Assembly: GCF_031157835.1 (NCBI RefSeq)
Contig: NZ_JAVIDR010000001.1
Coordinates: 248,001 to 312,000, forward strand
DNA length: 64,000 nt
Source of the DNA: Acinetobacter rudis
GTDB taxonomy: Bacteria > Pseudomonadota > Gammaproteobacteria > Pseudomonadales > Moraxellaceae
Direction: 5' to 3'
Part shown: positions 36,315-45,534 of the stretch, in pieces
Layout of the letters: each line of letters starts with the position of its first letter
Numbering within the stretch: position 1 is the stretch's first letter
Translations under genes and position numbers: made by a program
Notes under the pieces: generated by a model
Database searches by the model: none
What the model saw: the letters and a program-made list of their open reading frames with translations, nothing else
What the model was told of the DNA's origin: nothing

Positions 36315-38741
36315 ATGTCTGAAATCAATATGAATGAAAAAGTCTTGGAATCAGAAATTCCGAGCATCTTACCTCTCTTAGCTCTGCGTGATGTTGTGGT
36401 TTATCCACATATGCAAATCGCGCTATTCGTTGGTCGTGAAAAATCGATTAATGCAGTCAATGTGGCCCGTAACAGTGACAATTTGGTATTTGTTGTTGCT
36501 CAAAAAGATTCTCTTACTGAGGAAATTGATCACGATAATTTATACCAATACGGTACTGTCGCTAAAATTGTACAAGTGGTAAATCATGAAAATGATGAAA
36601 ACTGTATTAAAGTTTTAATCGAAGGCCTATATCGTGCCAAATTGGAAAAAATCATCGACAGTGATGAATATCTAACTGCTGAACACAGTTTGAGTCCAAT
36701 TTTGGTCAACACTGACGAAAGCACCCAACAAACTCAATTGCAAGAATTACGTAGCCTATTTGCTCAATATGCTGAAGCAAAACTACGAAATTCACGTGAG
36801 TTGATTACTGCTGCCAACAAAATTGAAGACCTACTTCAATTACTGTTCTTTGTGGCAACACGTGTGCCGTTAAACATCGATATCAAACAAAAATTCTTAG
36901 AACACAATGAGTTTGAAGCACATCTGCAAGAGTTGATGAGCTATTTATTGCAACAGTCTGAAGAACAACAGATTGAACAAAATTTGCATGAGTCTGTAAA
37001 ACGTCAAATGGAAAAGAATCAACGCGAATACTTTCTAAATGAAAAAATGAAAGTTATTCAACGTGAACTTTCTGATATGAATGGCGGCGCTGAAGATGAT
37101 GTTGCTGAAATAGAAAAACGTCTTGCAGAAGCAGATTTACCCGAACACGTGCGTAAAAAAGCTGAAGCTGAATTCCGTAAGCTAAAAGCAATGCAACCGG
37201 TATCAAGCGAAGCGGCTGTAGTGCGTAACTACATTGAAGTTATTCTTGATACACCTTGGAATAAAGCAAGTAAAGTCAGTATTAACCTCAATAAAGCACA
37301 AGATATTCTTGATGCAGACCATTATGGTCTAGATGAAGTTAAACAACGTATCGTTGAATATCTAGCAGTTCAATCACGTGTGAAAAAATTACGTGGTCCA
37401 ATTTTATGTTTAGTCGGCCCTCCTGGGGTGGGTAAAACATCGCTAGGTGAGTCAATTGCAAAAGCGACTGGACGTGAATTTGTTCGCATGGCCTTAGGTG
37501 GTGTACGTGACGAAGCTGAGATTCGTGGTCATCGTCGTACCTATATTGGTGCAATGCCTGGTAAAATTGTACAGTCATTAACCAAATCTGGTGTGAAAAA
37601 CCCGCTATTCTTGCTTGATGAAATCGACAAGATGGCACAGGACTACCGTGGTGACCCTGCTTCTGCTTTACTTGAAGTACTTGATCCTTCGCAAAATAGT
37701 AAATTCAATGATCACTATTTAGATTTAGATTTAGATTTGTCTGAAGTTATGTTTATTTGTACTGCCAATAGTATGAATATTCCAGAAGCATTGTTAGACC
37801 GTATGGAAGTCATTCGTCTACCTGGCTATACCGAAGATGAAAAAGTAAAAATTGCTGACCGCTATTTAGTCCCTAAGGCTATTAAAAACAATGGTCTGCG
37901 TGCTAAAGAACTGACGATTCATGAAGAAGCGATCCGAGATATCGTCCGCCGCTATACACGTGAAGCAGGTGTACGTAGTCTCGAACGTGAAGTTTCAAGT
38001 ATTGCCCGTAAAGTTGTTAAAGAAGCTGTAAGTAAAAAAGCGAAAAACCTACAAGTAGAGGTAGATGCTAACAATCTTCCTGATTACTTAGGTGTACACA
38101 AGTTTGACTATGGTGTTGCTGAAGAAGAAGCACAAATTGGCCGTGTAAATGGTTTAGCTTGGACTTCTGTAGGTGGTGAGCTGTTAACCATTGAAGTTGC
38201 AACAATGAAAGGCAAAGGCACGTTCATTACCACAGGCTCTTTGGGCGATGTAATGCAAGAATCCATTAAAGCGGCTATGACGGTTGTTCGTACACGTGCA
38301 GATGCACTGGGTATTGAAACTGAACGTTTTGCTGAAACAGATGTGCATGTTCACTTACCAGAGGGTGCAACACCTAAAGATGGTCCTTCTGCTGGGCTTG
38401 CACTGACTACCGCTTTAGTGTCTGCTTTCACAGGCATTGCAATTCGACCAGATATTGCGATGACAGGTGAAACCAGCTTAAGTGGTCGTGCAATGCGCAT
38501 TGGTGGTTTAAAAGAGAAGTTACTTGCTGCGCATCGTGGTGGGATTAAACTGGTCTTTATTCCACAAGAAAATGTTCGAGATCTTGTTGAAATTCCTGAC
38601 AATGTCAAAGAAGGTCTTGAAATTAAAGCAGTGAAAAGTATTGATGAAATCCTCAAACTCGCTTTAGTGGAACAACCTAAACCGTTAGTTAAAGCACCAA
38701 TTGTGAAGTCTGAAAGTACAGTTAAAGCTGCTCGACACTAA
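36315..38741 (+). CDS. lon: ATP-dependent protease Lon
   Basis: Lon degrades misfolded and short-lived regulatory proteins. The 808-residue protein has the N-terminal substrate-binding domain (LPLLALRDVVVYPHMQIALF), a coiled-coil, the AAA+ module with Walker A GPPGVGKTSLGE and Walker B FLLDEID, and the C-terminal Ser-Lys protease with PKDGPSAGLALTTAL (Ser) and GLKEKLLAA (Lys). GGAG lies six bases before the ATG at 36315; a GTG at 36309 is inside that site and is rejected. In E. coli lon follows clpPX, but here it follows fau. A strong terminator follows. Confidence 0.98.
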   Translation: MSEINMNEKVLESEIPSILPLLALRDVVVYPHMQIALFVGREKSINAVNVARNSDNLVFVVAQKDSLTEEIDHDNLYQYGTVAKIVQVVNHENDENCIKVLIEGLYRAKLEKIIDSDEYLTAEHSLSPILVNTDESTQQTQLQELRSLFAQYAEAKLRNSRELITAANKIEDLLQLLFFVATRVPLNIDIKQKFLEHNEFEAHLQELMSYLLQQSEEQQIEQNLHESVKRQMEKNQREYFLNEKMKVIQRELSDMNGGAEDDVAEIEKRLAEADLPEHVRKKAEAEFRKLKAMQPVSSEAAVVRNYIEVILDTPWNKASKVSINLNKAQDILDADHYGLDEVKQRIVEYLAVQSRVKKLRGPILCLVGPPGVGKTSLGESIAKATGREFVRMALGGVRDEAEIRGHRRTYIGAMPGKIVQSLTKSGVKNPLFLLDEIDKMAQDYRGDPASALLEVLDPSQNSKFNDHYLDLDLDLSEVMFICTANSMNIPEALLDRMEVIRLPGYTEDEKVKIADRYLVPKAIKNNGLRAKELTIHEEAIRDIVRRYTREAGVRSLEREVSSIARKVVKEAVSKKAKNLQVEVDANNLPDYLGVHKFDYGVAEEEAQIGRVNGLAWTSVGGELLTIEVATMKGKGTFITTGSLGDVMQESIKAAMTVVRTRADALGIETERFAETDVHVHLPEGATPKDGPSAGLALTTALVSAFTGIAIRPDIAMTGETSLSGRAMRIGGLKEKLLAAHRGGIKLVFIPQENVRDLVEIPDNVKEGLEIKAVKSIDEILKLALVEQPKPLVKAPIVKSESTVKAARH

Positions 38742-38761
38742 ACTTGTAAAATTTTTCATTT

Positions 38762-38791
38762 AAAAAAAGAGGAGTTCGCTCCTCTTTTTTT
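38762..38791 (+). terminator. Terminator after lon
   Basis: AAAAAAAGAGGAG and CTCCTCTTTTTTT enclose a TTCG tetraloop, a very stable intrinsic terminator. Confidence 0.95.
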
Positions 38792-38819
38792 ACTTGTAAT
38801 TATTAAAAACATCCCCATG

Positions 38820-38848
38820 TTAGCAATAAGCTTATTAGAATTTATCTT
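38820..38848 (+). promoter_or_regulatory. Candidate promoter of the lon-rlmH small RNA
   Basis: TTAGCA (-35, four of six consensus bases) and TATCTT (-10, four of six) are spaced 17 bp apart. Transcription would begin near 38855, exactly at the first hairpin. Confidence 0.5.
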
Positions 38849-38854
38849 TTGTTT

Positions 38855-38931
38855 AGCGATGATACGAGTCTCCAGACGAATCATCGCATTTTCTCGCAGT
38901 TTTAAATCCCCCTTTAAAACTGCGTTTTTTT
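38855..38931 (+). ncRNA. Candidate small RNA between lon and rlmH
   Basis: The predicted 77-nt RNA has two hairpins. The first, at 38856-38887, has an outer stem GCGATGAT/ATCATCGC and an inner GTCT/AGAC stem. The second, at 38895-38924, has CGCAGTTTTAAA paired with TTTAAAACTGCG and is followed by seven T, a classical terminator. It cannot be the terminator of lon, which has its own 100 bp upstream, and there is no open reading frame between. A promoter-like pair lies at 38820-38848. I cannot match it to a named RNA. Confidence 0.65.
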
Positions 38932-38992
38932 ATGTCCATCATTTGATTTAATCAAGGTTATAATGGCACTCTGTTTTTAGTGCTTGAATGAT

Positions 38993-39475
38993 ATGAAAAT
39001 TCGAATTTTAACCATTGGTCAAAAAATGCCAAATTGGGTAACCACTGGTGTTGAAGATTATCTCAAACGTATTCAACCTTTTGTACAAACTCAATTTGTC
39101 GAAATACCAATGGCAAAACGGGGAAAGAATGACTCTGAGGCTGATATTTTAAAATATCGTCAAATCGAAGGTGATGCCATTTTAGCTGCACTTAAACCAA
39201 GCGAGGTGTTAATTGCGTTAGAAGTGGGCGGCCGAGAAATGAGTACTGAACGTTTAGCAACAACAATGAAAGACTGGATGCTGGATGGACATGATATCGT
39301 TTTAGCCATAGGCGGTCCTGATGGTCATAGTGAAAGTGTTCGTCAAAAAGCAGCATGGCATTGGTCATTATCAAAACTCACCTTACCCCACCCACTGGTA
39401 CGCGTTATGCTTATTGAACAACTTTATCGTGCAATGAGCATCAATCATAATCATCCCTACCATCGAGCAGGGTAA
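38993..39475 (+). CDS. rlmH: 23S rRNA (pseudouridine1915-N3)-methyltransferase
   Basis: RlmH methylates pseudouridine 1915 in helix 69 of 23S rRNA. It is a SPOUT-class enzyme. The 160-residue protein shows VLIALEVGGREMSTERLA and LAIGGPDGHSESVRQKA, the knotted AdoMet-binding site, and a C-terminal RVMLIEQLYRAMSINHNHPYHR that matches E. coli RlmH (YbeA). A TTG at 38984 in frame is rejected because the ATG at 38993 matches the family N-terminus. Translation starts 60 bp after the small-RNA candidate. Confidence 0.95.
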   Translation: MKIRILTIGQKMPNWVTTGVEDYLKRIQPFVQTQFVEIPMAKRGKNDSEADILKYRQIEGDAILAALKPSEVLIALEVGGREMSTERLATTMKDWMLDGHDIVLAIGGPDGHSESVRQKAAWHWSLSKLTLPHPLVRVMLIEQLYRAMSINHNHPYHRAG

Positions 39476-39584
39476 TATAACAAACGTTGCATTTTCAGTC
39501 CGCTCTGTTGAGCACTGAAGGCTTCTCACTTCATCATTATTTTTGCAAGATAGTCAGTATCTTGTATAACTCATTAGGCTCAAT

Positions 39585-40358
39585 ATGCAATTACATACCC
39601 TTCCAGGCTTATTTATATCGCATGGTTCACCTATGCTTGCGCTTAACCCTGAACAAGTTGGGCCTGCTTTAGCACGTTTGAGTCTAAATTTACCTCGCCC
39701 TCAAGCTATTATTGTCATGTCAGCACATTGGGAAAGTGATGCACTTGAAATTAGTCATGCCATTCGCCCTGAAACTTGGCATGATTTTAGAGGGTTCCCT
39801 GCTGAACTTTATCAGATCCGTTACCCAGCACCTGGTGACCCTCAACTGGCTGAGCGGATTATCCAGACCTTAGCCGAAGCAAACATCACTGCACATGCAA
39901 ATAGTACACGACCACGTGACCATGGGGTCTGGATGCCTTTGCTGCATATGTATCCTGATGCAGACATCCCTGTGGTTGAAATTTCTCTACCGCGCCACTT
40001 TTCTGCACAACAGCTTTATCAACTTGGACAATGCTTGGCTCAATTCCGTCAACAACAAATTTTGATCATTGGCTCAGGCAGTATCACACATAATCTTGCA
40101 GAGCTGACTTGGGACAGTGAAAGCCCTACGCCAACGTGGGCGGCACAATTTAGCCAAACAATTGTGAGTGCGCTAAAAAATGCAGACTACGACAAAGTAC
40201 TGCATTGGCAATCACTGCCTCATATCAAGCGAAACCATCCTAGCCTAGAACATTTGGCTCCACTATTTTTTAGTATGGGGACAGGTCCTCGTTTTAGCCT
40301 AGTTCATAGTAGTTTTAGTATGGGTGCTTTAGGTATGGATATTTATCGTTTTGACTAA
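39585..40358 (+). CDS. ygiD: 4,5-DOPA-type extradiol dioxygenase family protein, YgiD-like
   Basis: The 257-residue protein is a class III (LigB) extradiol dioxygenase. The metal ligands are visible as His13 in LFISHGSPML, the His in VMSAHWESD, and a later conserved HNLAEL; RPRDHGVWMPLLHMYPDADI is the other family signature. E. coli YgiD opens the ring of L-DOPA in vitro; the physiological substrate is unknown. The ATG at 39585 matches the family start. It follows rlmH by 109 bp and is probably transcribed separately. Confidence 0.88.
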   Translation: MQLHTLPGLFISHGSPMLALNPEQVGPALARLSLNLPRPQAIIVMSAHWESDALEISHAIRPETWHDFRGFPAELYQIRYPAPGDPQLAERIIQTLAEANITAHANSTRPRDHGVWMPLLHMYPDADIPVVEISLPRHFSAQQLYQLGQCLAQFRQQQILIIGSGSITHNLAELTWDSESPTPTWAAQFSQTIVSALKNADYDKVLHWQSLPHIKRNHPSLEHLAPLFFSMGTGPRFSLVHSSFSMGALGMDIYRFD

Positions 40359-40493
40359 CTAATCTAGGGTTATTTGTAAATTTAATTTTCAAAAGTGATA
40401 CAGTTTGAAACCTTTCAAAACATGTTAGTACCTTTTGTTTAGCGCTGAATACGTTAAGCTTAATATACACTCTACTTATGATATTGTTTTAAA

Positions 40494-41264
40494 ATGAAAA
40501 TTAAATACTTAGCATTAGCGCTCATTCCATTTGCTTTGGCAGCTTGCCAAAGCACAACTACCCAACAAATAAAGGATGTAGTAACTAACGTGGTATCACA
40601 ACAAAATGCATCACAAATTTTGCCTAATTACACATGGAGTTATCAACCAGCTGGCACGAACCATCCTGTTAGCTTATCATTCGACAAACAAAATCAACGT
40701 CTAAGCATTGATACCGGCTGTAATATGCAAGGTACGACTTGGAGTATTGCAAACAATCAACTCATTACTGGTAATCTTGCTTCTACAATGAAAGCGTGTG
40801 AACCAGCATTAATGCAACAAGAACAAAATACTGGCAAAATTTTCAATCAAGCGAAAATTCCATTTACAATCACTTGGAATAACGAAGAACAACCTGTACT
40901 CAATATTGTGACTGCAACAGGTGAGAAAATTAGTCTCAAAGGTGAACTCACTGATGAAGCTAAATATCAATCTGCAGGTGAAATTATTTTCCTTGAAATT
41001 GCTCCAGAAACACGCTCTTGTGTTGGTGTAGGGCCTCAAACATGTTTACAAGTACGTGAAATAAAATACGACAATAGCGGCGTTAAAACCTATGTAAATA
41101 AAGAATGGCATAATTTCTATGACAGTATCAAAGGTTTTGAACACACAGCTAAGCAACGTAATATTCTTCGTGTTAAGCGTTTTGAAATTAAGAACCCAGC
41201 AGCCGATCAATCTAAGTACGCTTATGTACTAGACATGGTCGTTGAAAGCGAACAAGTCAAATAA
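40494..41264 (+). CDS. META and DUF4377 domain lipoprotein
   Basis: The 256-residue product has a lipoprotein signal ending LAAC, with Cys18 lipidated. A META/HslJ-type domain follows (ILPNYTWSYQPAG, then LSIDTGCNMQGTTWSI and TMKACEPALMQQE). The C-terminal third is a DUF4377 domain (EIAPETRSCVGVGPQTCLQV and FEHTAKQRNILRVKRF). META domains occur in stress-related envelope proteins such as HslJ; no enzymatic role is known. It is convergent with gdhA and shares a terminator. Confidence 0.88.
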   Translation: MKIKYLALALIPFALAACQSTTTQQIKDVVTNVVSQQNASQILPNYTWSYQPAGTNHPVSLSFDKQNQRLSIDTGCNMQGTTWSIANNQLITGNLASTMKACEPALMQQEQNTGKIFNQAKIPFTITWNNEEQPVLNIVTATGEKISLKGELTDEAKYQSAGEIIFLEIAPETRSCVGVGPQTCLQVREIKYDNSGVKTYVNKEWHNFYDSIKGFEHTAKQRNILRVKRFEIKNPAADQSKYAYVLDMVVESEQVK

Positions 41265-41278
41265 TTGCCCCCCAATAT

Positions 41279-41312
41279 AAAGAAAGCCGATGCAAATGCA
41301 TCGGCTTTCTTT
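41279..41312. terminator. Bidirectional terminator before gdhA 3' end
   Basis: AAAGAAAGCCGATGCA and TGCATCGGCTTTCTTT form a perfect 16-bp stem with a two-base centre between convergent genes. Confidence 0.93.
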
Positions 41313-41328
41313 ATTCGCGTACTAAAAT

Positions 41329-42699
41329 TTAGAATACGCCTTGAGCAAGCATTGCATCGGCAACTTTAACAAAACCAGCAATGTTTGCACCATCAACATA
41401 GTTAATTGTACCGTCTTCTTGAGTACCAAACTTAACACAGTTACGATGAATTTCTTTCATAATTGCATGTAAACGCTCGTCTACTTCCTCAAAAGTCCAA
41501 CCTAAACGGATCGCATTTTGAGACATTTCTAGACCAGATGTTGCTACACCACCAGCATTTGATGCCTTACCTGGTGCATACAAAATTTTCGCTTCAATGA
41601 ATTTTTCAACAGCATCTAGTGTAGAAGGCATGTTCGCGCCTTCTGCTACACAGATTGCACCGTTGGCAAGAAGCTGTTGAGCATCATCACCATTTAATTC
41701 ATTTTGTGTTGCACATGGTAAAGCGATATCACACTTGATTCCCCAAGGACGTTGGCCATCAAGGTATTCAAAACCATGTTTTGCAGCAAACTCAGAAATA
41801 CGACCACGTTTTACATTTTTAAGTTCCATAACTTCAAGCAATAGCTCATCTGTTAGGCCATCTTTAATGTAAACAGTACCATTTGAATCAGATAGTGATA
41901 CAACTTTTGCACCAAGGAACATTGCTTTTTCAGCAGCGTATTGAGCAACGTTACCTGAACCCGAAATTGCAACAACTTTATCTTTAAAGCTATCACCACG
42001 AGTCTTCAACATTTCTTCAGCAAAATATACTGTTCCGAAACCTGTAGCTTCAGGACGCGCTAAAGAGCCACCAAATGACATACCCTTACCAGTGAATACA
42101 CATGCAGTGTCATTGCTGAGTTTTTTCATCATCCCAGCCATATAACCTACTTCACGACCACCCACACCAATATCACCTGCAGGGATATCTGTATTTGAGC
42201 CAAGATGACGATAAAGCTCTACCATTAAAGCTTGGCAGAAACGCATAATTTCGCCTTCTGATTTGCCTTTAGGGTCGAAGTCAGAACCACCTTTACCACC
42301 ACCCATAGGTAATGTCGTTAAAGCATTTTTAAACGTTTGTTCAAAACCTAAGAACTTTAAAATAGACAAGTTCACAGAAGGATGGAAACGCATTCCGCCC
42401 TTAAATGGTCCAATTGCTGAGTTGTATTGAATACGAAATGCACGGTTAACTTGAGTATTTCCTTGATCATCTAACCAAGAAACGCGAAATTGAATCGCAC
42501 GCTCTGGTTCTACCAAGCGTTCGAGCAAACCATATTTTGCATATTGCGGGTTTTTTTCAATGAACGGCCAGATGCTCGTCATTACTTCTTCAACCGCTTG
42601 CAAAAATTCAGGTTGGTTTGGATCTCTTGCTTTTACGTAGTTTAAGAAATCATTCAAGCTTGTATATTTCAACGCTTTGTCCTCAGCAGAATGTGACAA
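41329..42699 (-). CDS. gdhA: NADP-specific glutamate dehydrogenase
   Basis: The enzyme makes glutamate from 2-oxoglutarate and ammonium with NADPH. The 456 residues fit the hexameric 50-kDa class. Visible sites are the glutamate-binding FKGGMRFHPSV and LPMGGGKGGSDFDPKGKS (catalytic Lys), the AGDIGVGGREVGYM block, and the NADP Rossmann motif VAISGSGNVAQYAAEKA. It is monocistronic. Its upstream gap of about 330 bp is AT-rich and probably holds nitrogen- or carbon-responsive promoters, but I could not define sites. Confidence 0.97.
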   Translation of the reverse strand: MSHSAEDKALKYTSLNDFLNYVKARDPNQPEFLQAVEEVMTSIWPFIEKNPQYAKYGLLERLVEPERAIQFRVSWLDDQGNTQVNRAFRIQYNSAIGPFKGGMRFHPSVNLSILKFLGFEQTFKNALTTLPMGGGKGGSDFDPKGKSEGEIMRFCQALMVELYRHLGSNTDIPAGDIGVGGREVGYMAGMMKKLSNDTACVFTGKGMSFGGSLARPEATGFGTVYFAEEMLKTRGDSFKDKVVAISGSGNVAQYAAEKAMFLGAKVVSLSDSNGTVYIKDGLTDELLLEVMELKNVKRGRISEFAAKHGFEYLDGQRPWGIKCDIALPCATQNELNGDDAQQLLANGAICVAEGANMPSTLDAVEKFIEAKILYAPGKASNAGGVATSGLEMSQNAIRLGWTFEEVDERLHAIMKEIHRNCVKFGTQEDGTINYVDGANIAGFVKVADAMLAQGVF

Positions 42700-43030
42700 A
42701 ATATTGCCACGTATTACAATAATGTTTCGTTTTAGCGAAAATCATTAAATATGTTTTACAATTAATCTACAATAGTTTTCCCAATTAATTTTTAAATAAC
42801 TATGTATTTCAACATGCTAAATAACAATAAAATTTGTTTAATGAGTCAATTTTCCGATTTCAGCATCGATTTATAAGATACAAAAAATCAACATAGCATA
42901 AATTTTATACAAAACCAAAGCAATCCCCTGCTGTTAGCATCTCACCTAAACTTTCTGTTTCATGTTAGACTTACGAGGTTTTAATGCGCTGTTATTTCAA
43001 TTACTTGTCCTTCGTTCTGATCTGTTTTAC
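42700..43030. other. Divergent intergenic region between gdhA and rsxB
   Basis: About 330 AT-rich bases with no convincing gene. Promoters of both divergent genes must lie here. The upstream extension of the rsxB frame to 42962 is not supported by a ribosome binding site. Confidence 0.45.
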
Positions 43031-43819
43031 ATGAATTTAAATATTACCCTCACTCAACAAATTGATGCCGTCTTACCACAAACACAATGTGGTTTATGTG
43101 GTCATCGAGATGGCTGTTTACCTTATGCCCAAGCAATCGTTGATGGCGAAGAGGCCAATAAATGTATTCCTGGGGGGCAACCCGTTGCAGATCAACTTGC
43201 ACAATTACTCAATCGGCCAAAATTGACCGCAGAACAAAGTGTTTGGCCTATACAATCAGATGGTCGACCACAACGTATGAAAGCTGTAATACGTGAAGAC
43301 GAATGTATTGGCTGTACAAAGTGCATTAGTGCTTGCCCAGTAGATGCAATCATTGGCAGCGGCAAACTCATGCATAGTATTTTGACCGATCTTTGCACAG
43401 GCTGTGAGTTATGCATTCCACCCTGCCCAGTAGATTGCATTGATTTAGTTGAAGATCAATCACCACTCATCACAGAACAGCAGCGTACAATTGAGCAGGA
43501 TGAGCTTCGTAGTCGCTATTATGCCCATATCCAACGCCAAGAGAGCAGACGTAATACACATAAAGGACCTACTGTACGCGCTGCAATTGAAAGCGAAGTA
43601 TTTAGCCAGTTTACAACTGAGATAGGCATTGATCATGATCAAGTGGTTACACCGCCTCAAACAGCACCCGAGCAAGATGCTAAGCGCGTGATTGAATTAG
43701 CAAAAATACGAACACAAATGAAAAAACTAGATAAGCAGCTAACAGTACGTCCCGATCCTGCAAAGCAACAGCTTTTGGCACAACTCAAAGAAAAACTTGC
43801 AATGATTGAAGGAGCATAA
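43031..43819 (+). CDS. rsxB: RsxB/RnfB-like ferredoxin without membrane anchor
   Basis: The 262-residue protein resembles the RnfB/RsxB subunit of the Rnf electron-transport complex. It has the N-terminal four-Cys cluster domain ([16 protein letters not shown] and KCIPGG), then two 4Fe-4S ferredoxin motifs ([16 protein letters not shown] and [16 protein letters not shown]). It lacks the N-terminal membrane segment of E. coli RsxB and carries an extra 80-residue charged tail. No other rsx or rnf genes are near. It sits two bases before nth, as the rsx operon does in E. coli. Electron partners are unknown. Confidence 0.9.
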   Translation: MNLNITLTQQIDAVLPQTQCGLCGHRDGCLPYAQAIVDGEEANKCIPGGQPVADQLAQLLNRPKLTAEQSVWPIQSDGRPQRMKAVIREDECIGCTKCISACPVDAIIGSGKLMHSILTDLCTGCELCIPPCPVDCIDLVEDQSPLITEQQRTIEQDELRSRYYAHIQRQESRRNTHKGPTVRAAIESEVFSQFTTEIGIDHDQVVTPPQTAPEQDAKRVIELAKIRTQMKKLDKQLTVRPDPAKQQLLAQLKEKLAMIEGA

Positions 43820-43821
43820 AT

Positions 43822-44517
43822 ATGGCTGTTAAAAATATGACAAAAAAGCAGATTCAAATTTTTTTTGAACGTTTACGTGAGCAACGACCAAATCCACAAA
43901 CAGAATTAAATTATTCGAGTCCATTTGAATTACTCATTGCCGTTATGCTCTCTGCGCAAGCAACTGATGTCAGTGTCAATAAAGCCACCGATCGCCTATT
44001 TCCTATTGCTAATACGCCTGAATCTATCTATGCACTTGGTGTGGAAAACCTTAAATATTATATTAAAACCATTGGCCTATATAATAGTAAGGCAGAAAAT
44101 GTCATCAAAACTTGTCAGATCTTGATTTCTAAACATCAATCAAAAGTACCTGATAATCGGACAGATCTTGAAGCTTTACCTGGGGTTGGGCGTAAAACGG
44201 CTAACGTCATTCTAAATACCGCTTTCGGTCAGGCTGCCATGGCGGTAGACACGCATATTTTTCGCTTGGGTAATCGTACAGGCTTAGCTGTAGGTAAAAA
44301 TGTACTTGAAGTTGAACAACGTCTAATTAAAGTCATCCCTAAAGAATTTATATTAGATGCTCATCATTGGTTAATTTTACACGGTCGTTATTGTTGTATT
44401 GCCCGTAAACCCAAATGTGCGGAGTGTGTTGTATCTGACCAATGTAACTGGCCAGAACGTTTCGAGTTTGGTGCCGCCAGACCAGTAACGCTTCTCAGCA
44501 AAACTCAAGCAAGCTAA
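43822..44517 (+). CDS. nth: Endonuclease III, DNA glycosylase/AP lyase
   Basis: Nth removes oxidised pyrimidines and cleaves at abasic sites in base excision repair. The 231-residue protein has the helix-hairpin-helix with catalytic Lys (LPGVGRKTANVILN), the catalytic Asp (AVDTHIFRLGNR) and the 4Fe-4S loop (CCIARKPKCAECVVSDQC). The start is two bases after the rsxB stop with GGAG ahead of it, so the two are translated as an operon. The C-terminal tail is about 15 residues longer than in E. coli. Confidence 0.96.
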   Translation: MAVKNMTKKQIQIFFERLREQRPNPQTELNYSSPFELLIAVMLSAQATDVSVNKATDRLFPIANTPESIYALGVENLKYYIKTIGLYNSKAENVIKTCQILISKHQSKVPDNRTDLEALPGVGRKTANVILNTAFGQAAMAVDTHIFRLGNRTGLAVGKNVLEVEQRLIKVIPKEFILDAHHWLILHGRYCCIARKPKCAECVVSDQCNWPERFEFGAARPVTLLSKTQAS

Positions 44518-44523
44518 TCAAAT

Positions 44524-44685
44524 CTATTTTTTCTGATTTTTTTTATCTTTTTGGCTCATTGCTTGTTGTTTTTCCAGTTTAAGTTGTTTCTGTGCTTTGC
44601 CTAGCAACTTAATACTGAGAAAACTTAAATACAGCACCACAGCTACGCCTACACACAGCGCGACGACAATTAGCATCTTAGACAT
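44524..44685 (-). CDS. Small membrane protein with a Lys-rich tail
   Basis: The 53-residue product has one membrane segment (MLIVVALCVGVAVVLYLSFL) and a strongly basic, Gln/Lys-rich C-terminal tail (LKLEKQQAMSQKDKKNQKK). The longer frame starts at 44718, but GGAAACG precedes the ATG at 44685. It lies between nth and adk and ends six bases after the nth stop on the opposite strand. The topology suggests a single-pass anchor with a cytosolic basic tail. Function unknown. Confidence 0.7.
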   Translation of the reverse strand: MSKMLIVVALCVGVAVVLYLSFLSIKLLGKAQKQLKLEKQQAMSQKDKKNQKK

Positions 44686-44726
44686 AGATCGTTTCCATCT
44701 GTTAAAAACACAAAACATTTATATGA

Positions 44727-44754
44727 AAAGAGCCCTAAATTATAAGGGCTCTTT
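44727..44754 (-). terminator. Terminator after adk
   Basis: AAAGAGCCCT and AGGGCTCTTT pair across an eight-base loop 35 bp beyond the adk stop, followed by TTTT on the minus strand. Confidence 0.8.
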
Positions 44755-44789
44755 AATGATTGAAAATTTAAAAATCAATCACAGCAATA

Positions 44790-45476
<687 letters not shown>

Positions 45477-45534
45477 TTATGATACCTTTTATCCTAAGTT
45501 GGCAATAAGTACAACCTACTTTAAAGATACCTCA

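Noticed and set aside
39487..39672. 61-codon frame between rlmH and the ygiD-like gene
   Set aside because: It runs out of frame into the conserved dioxygenase start and has no ribosome binding site.
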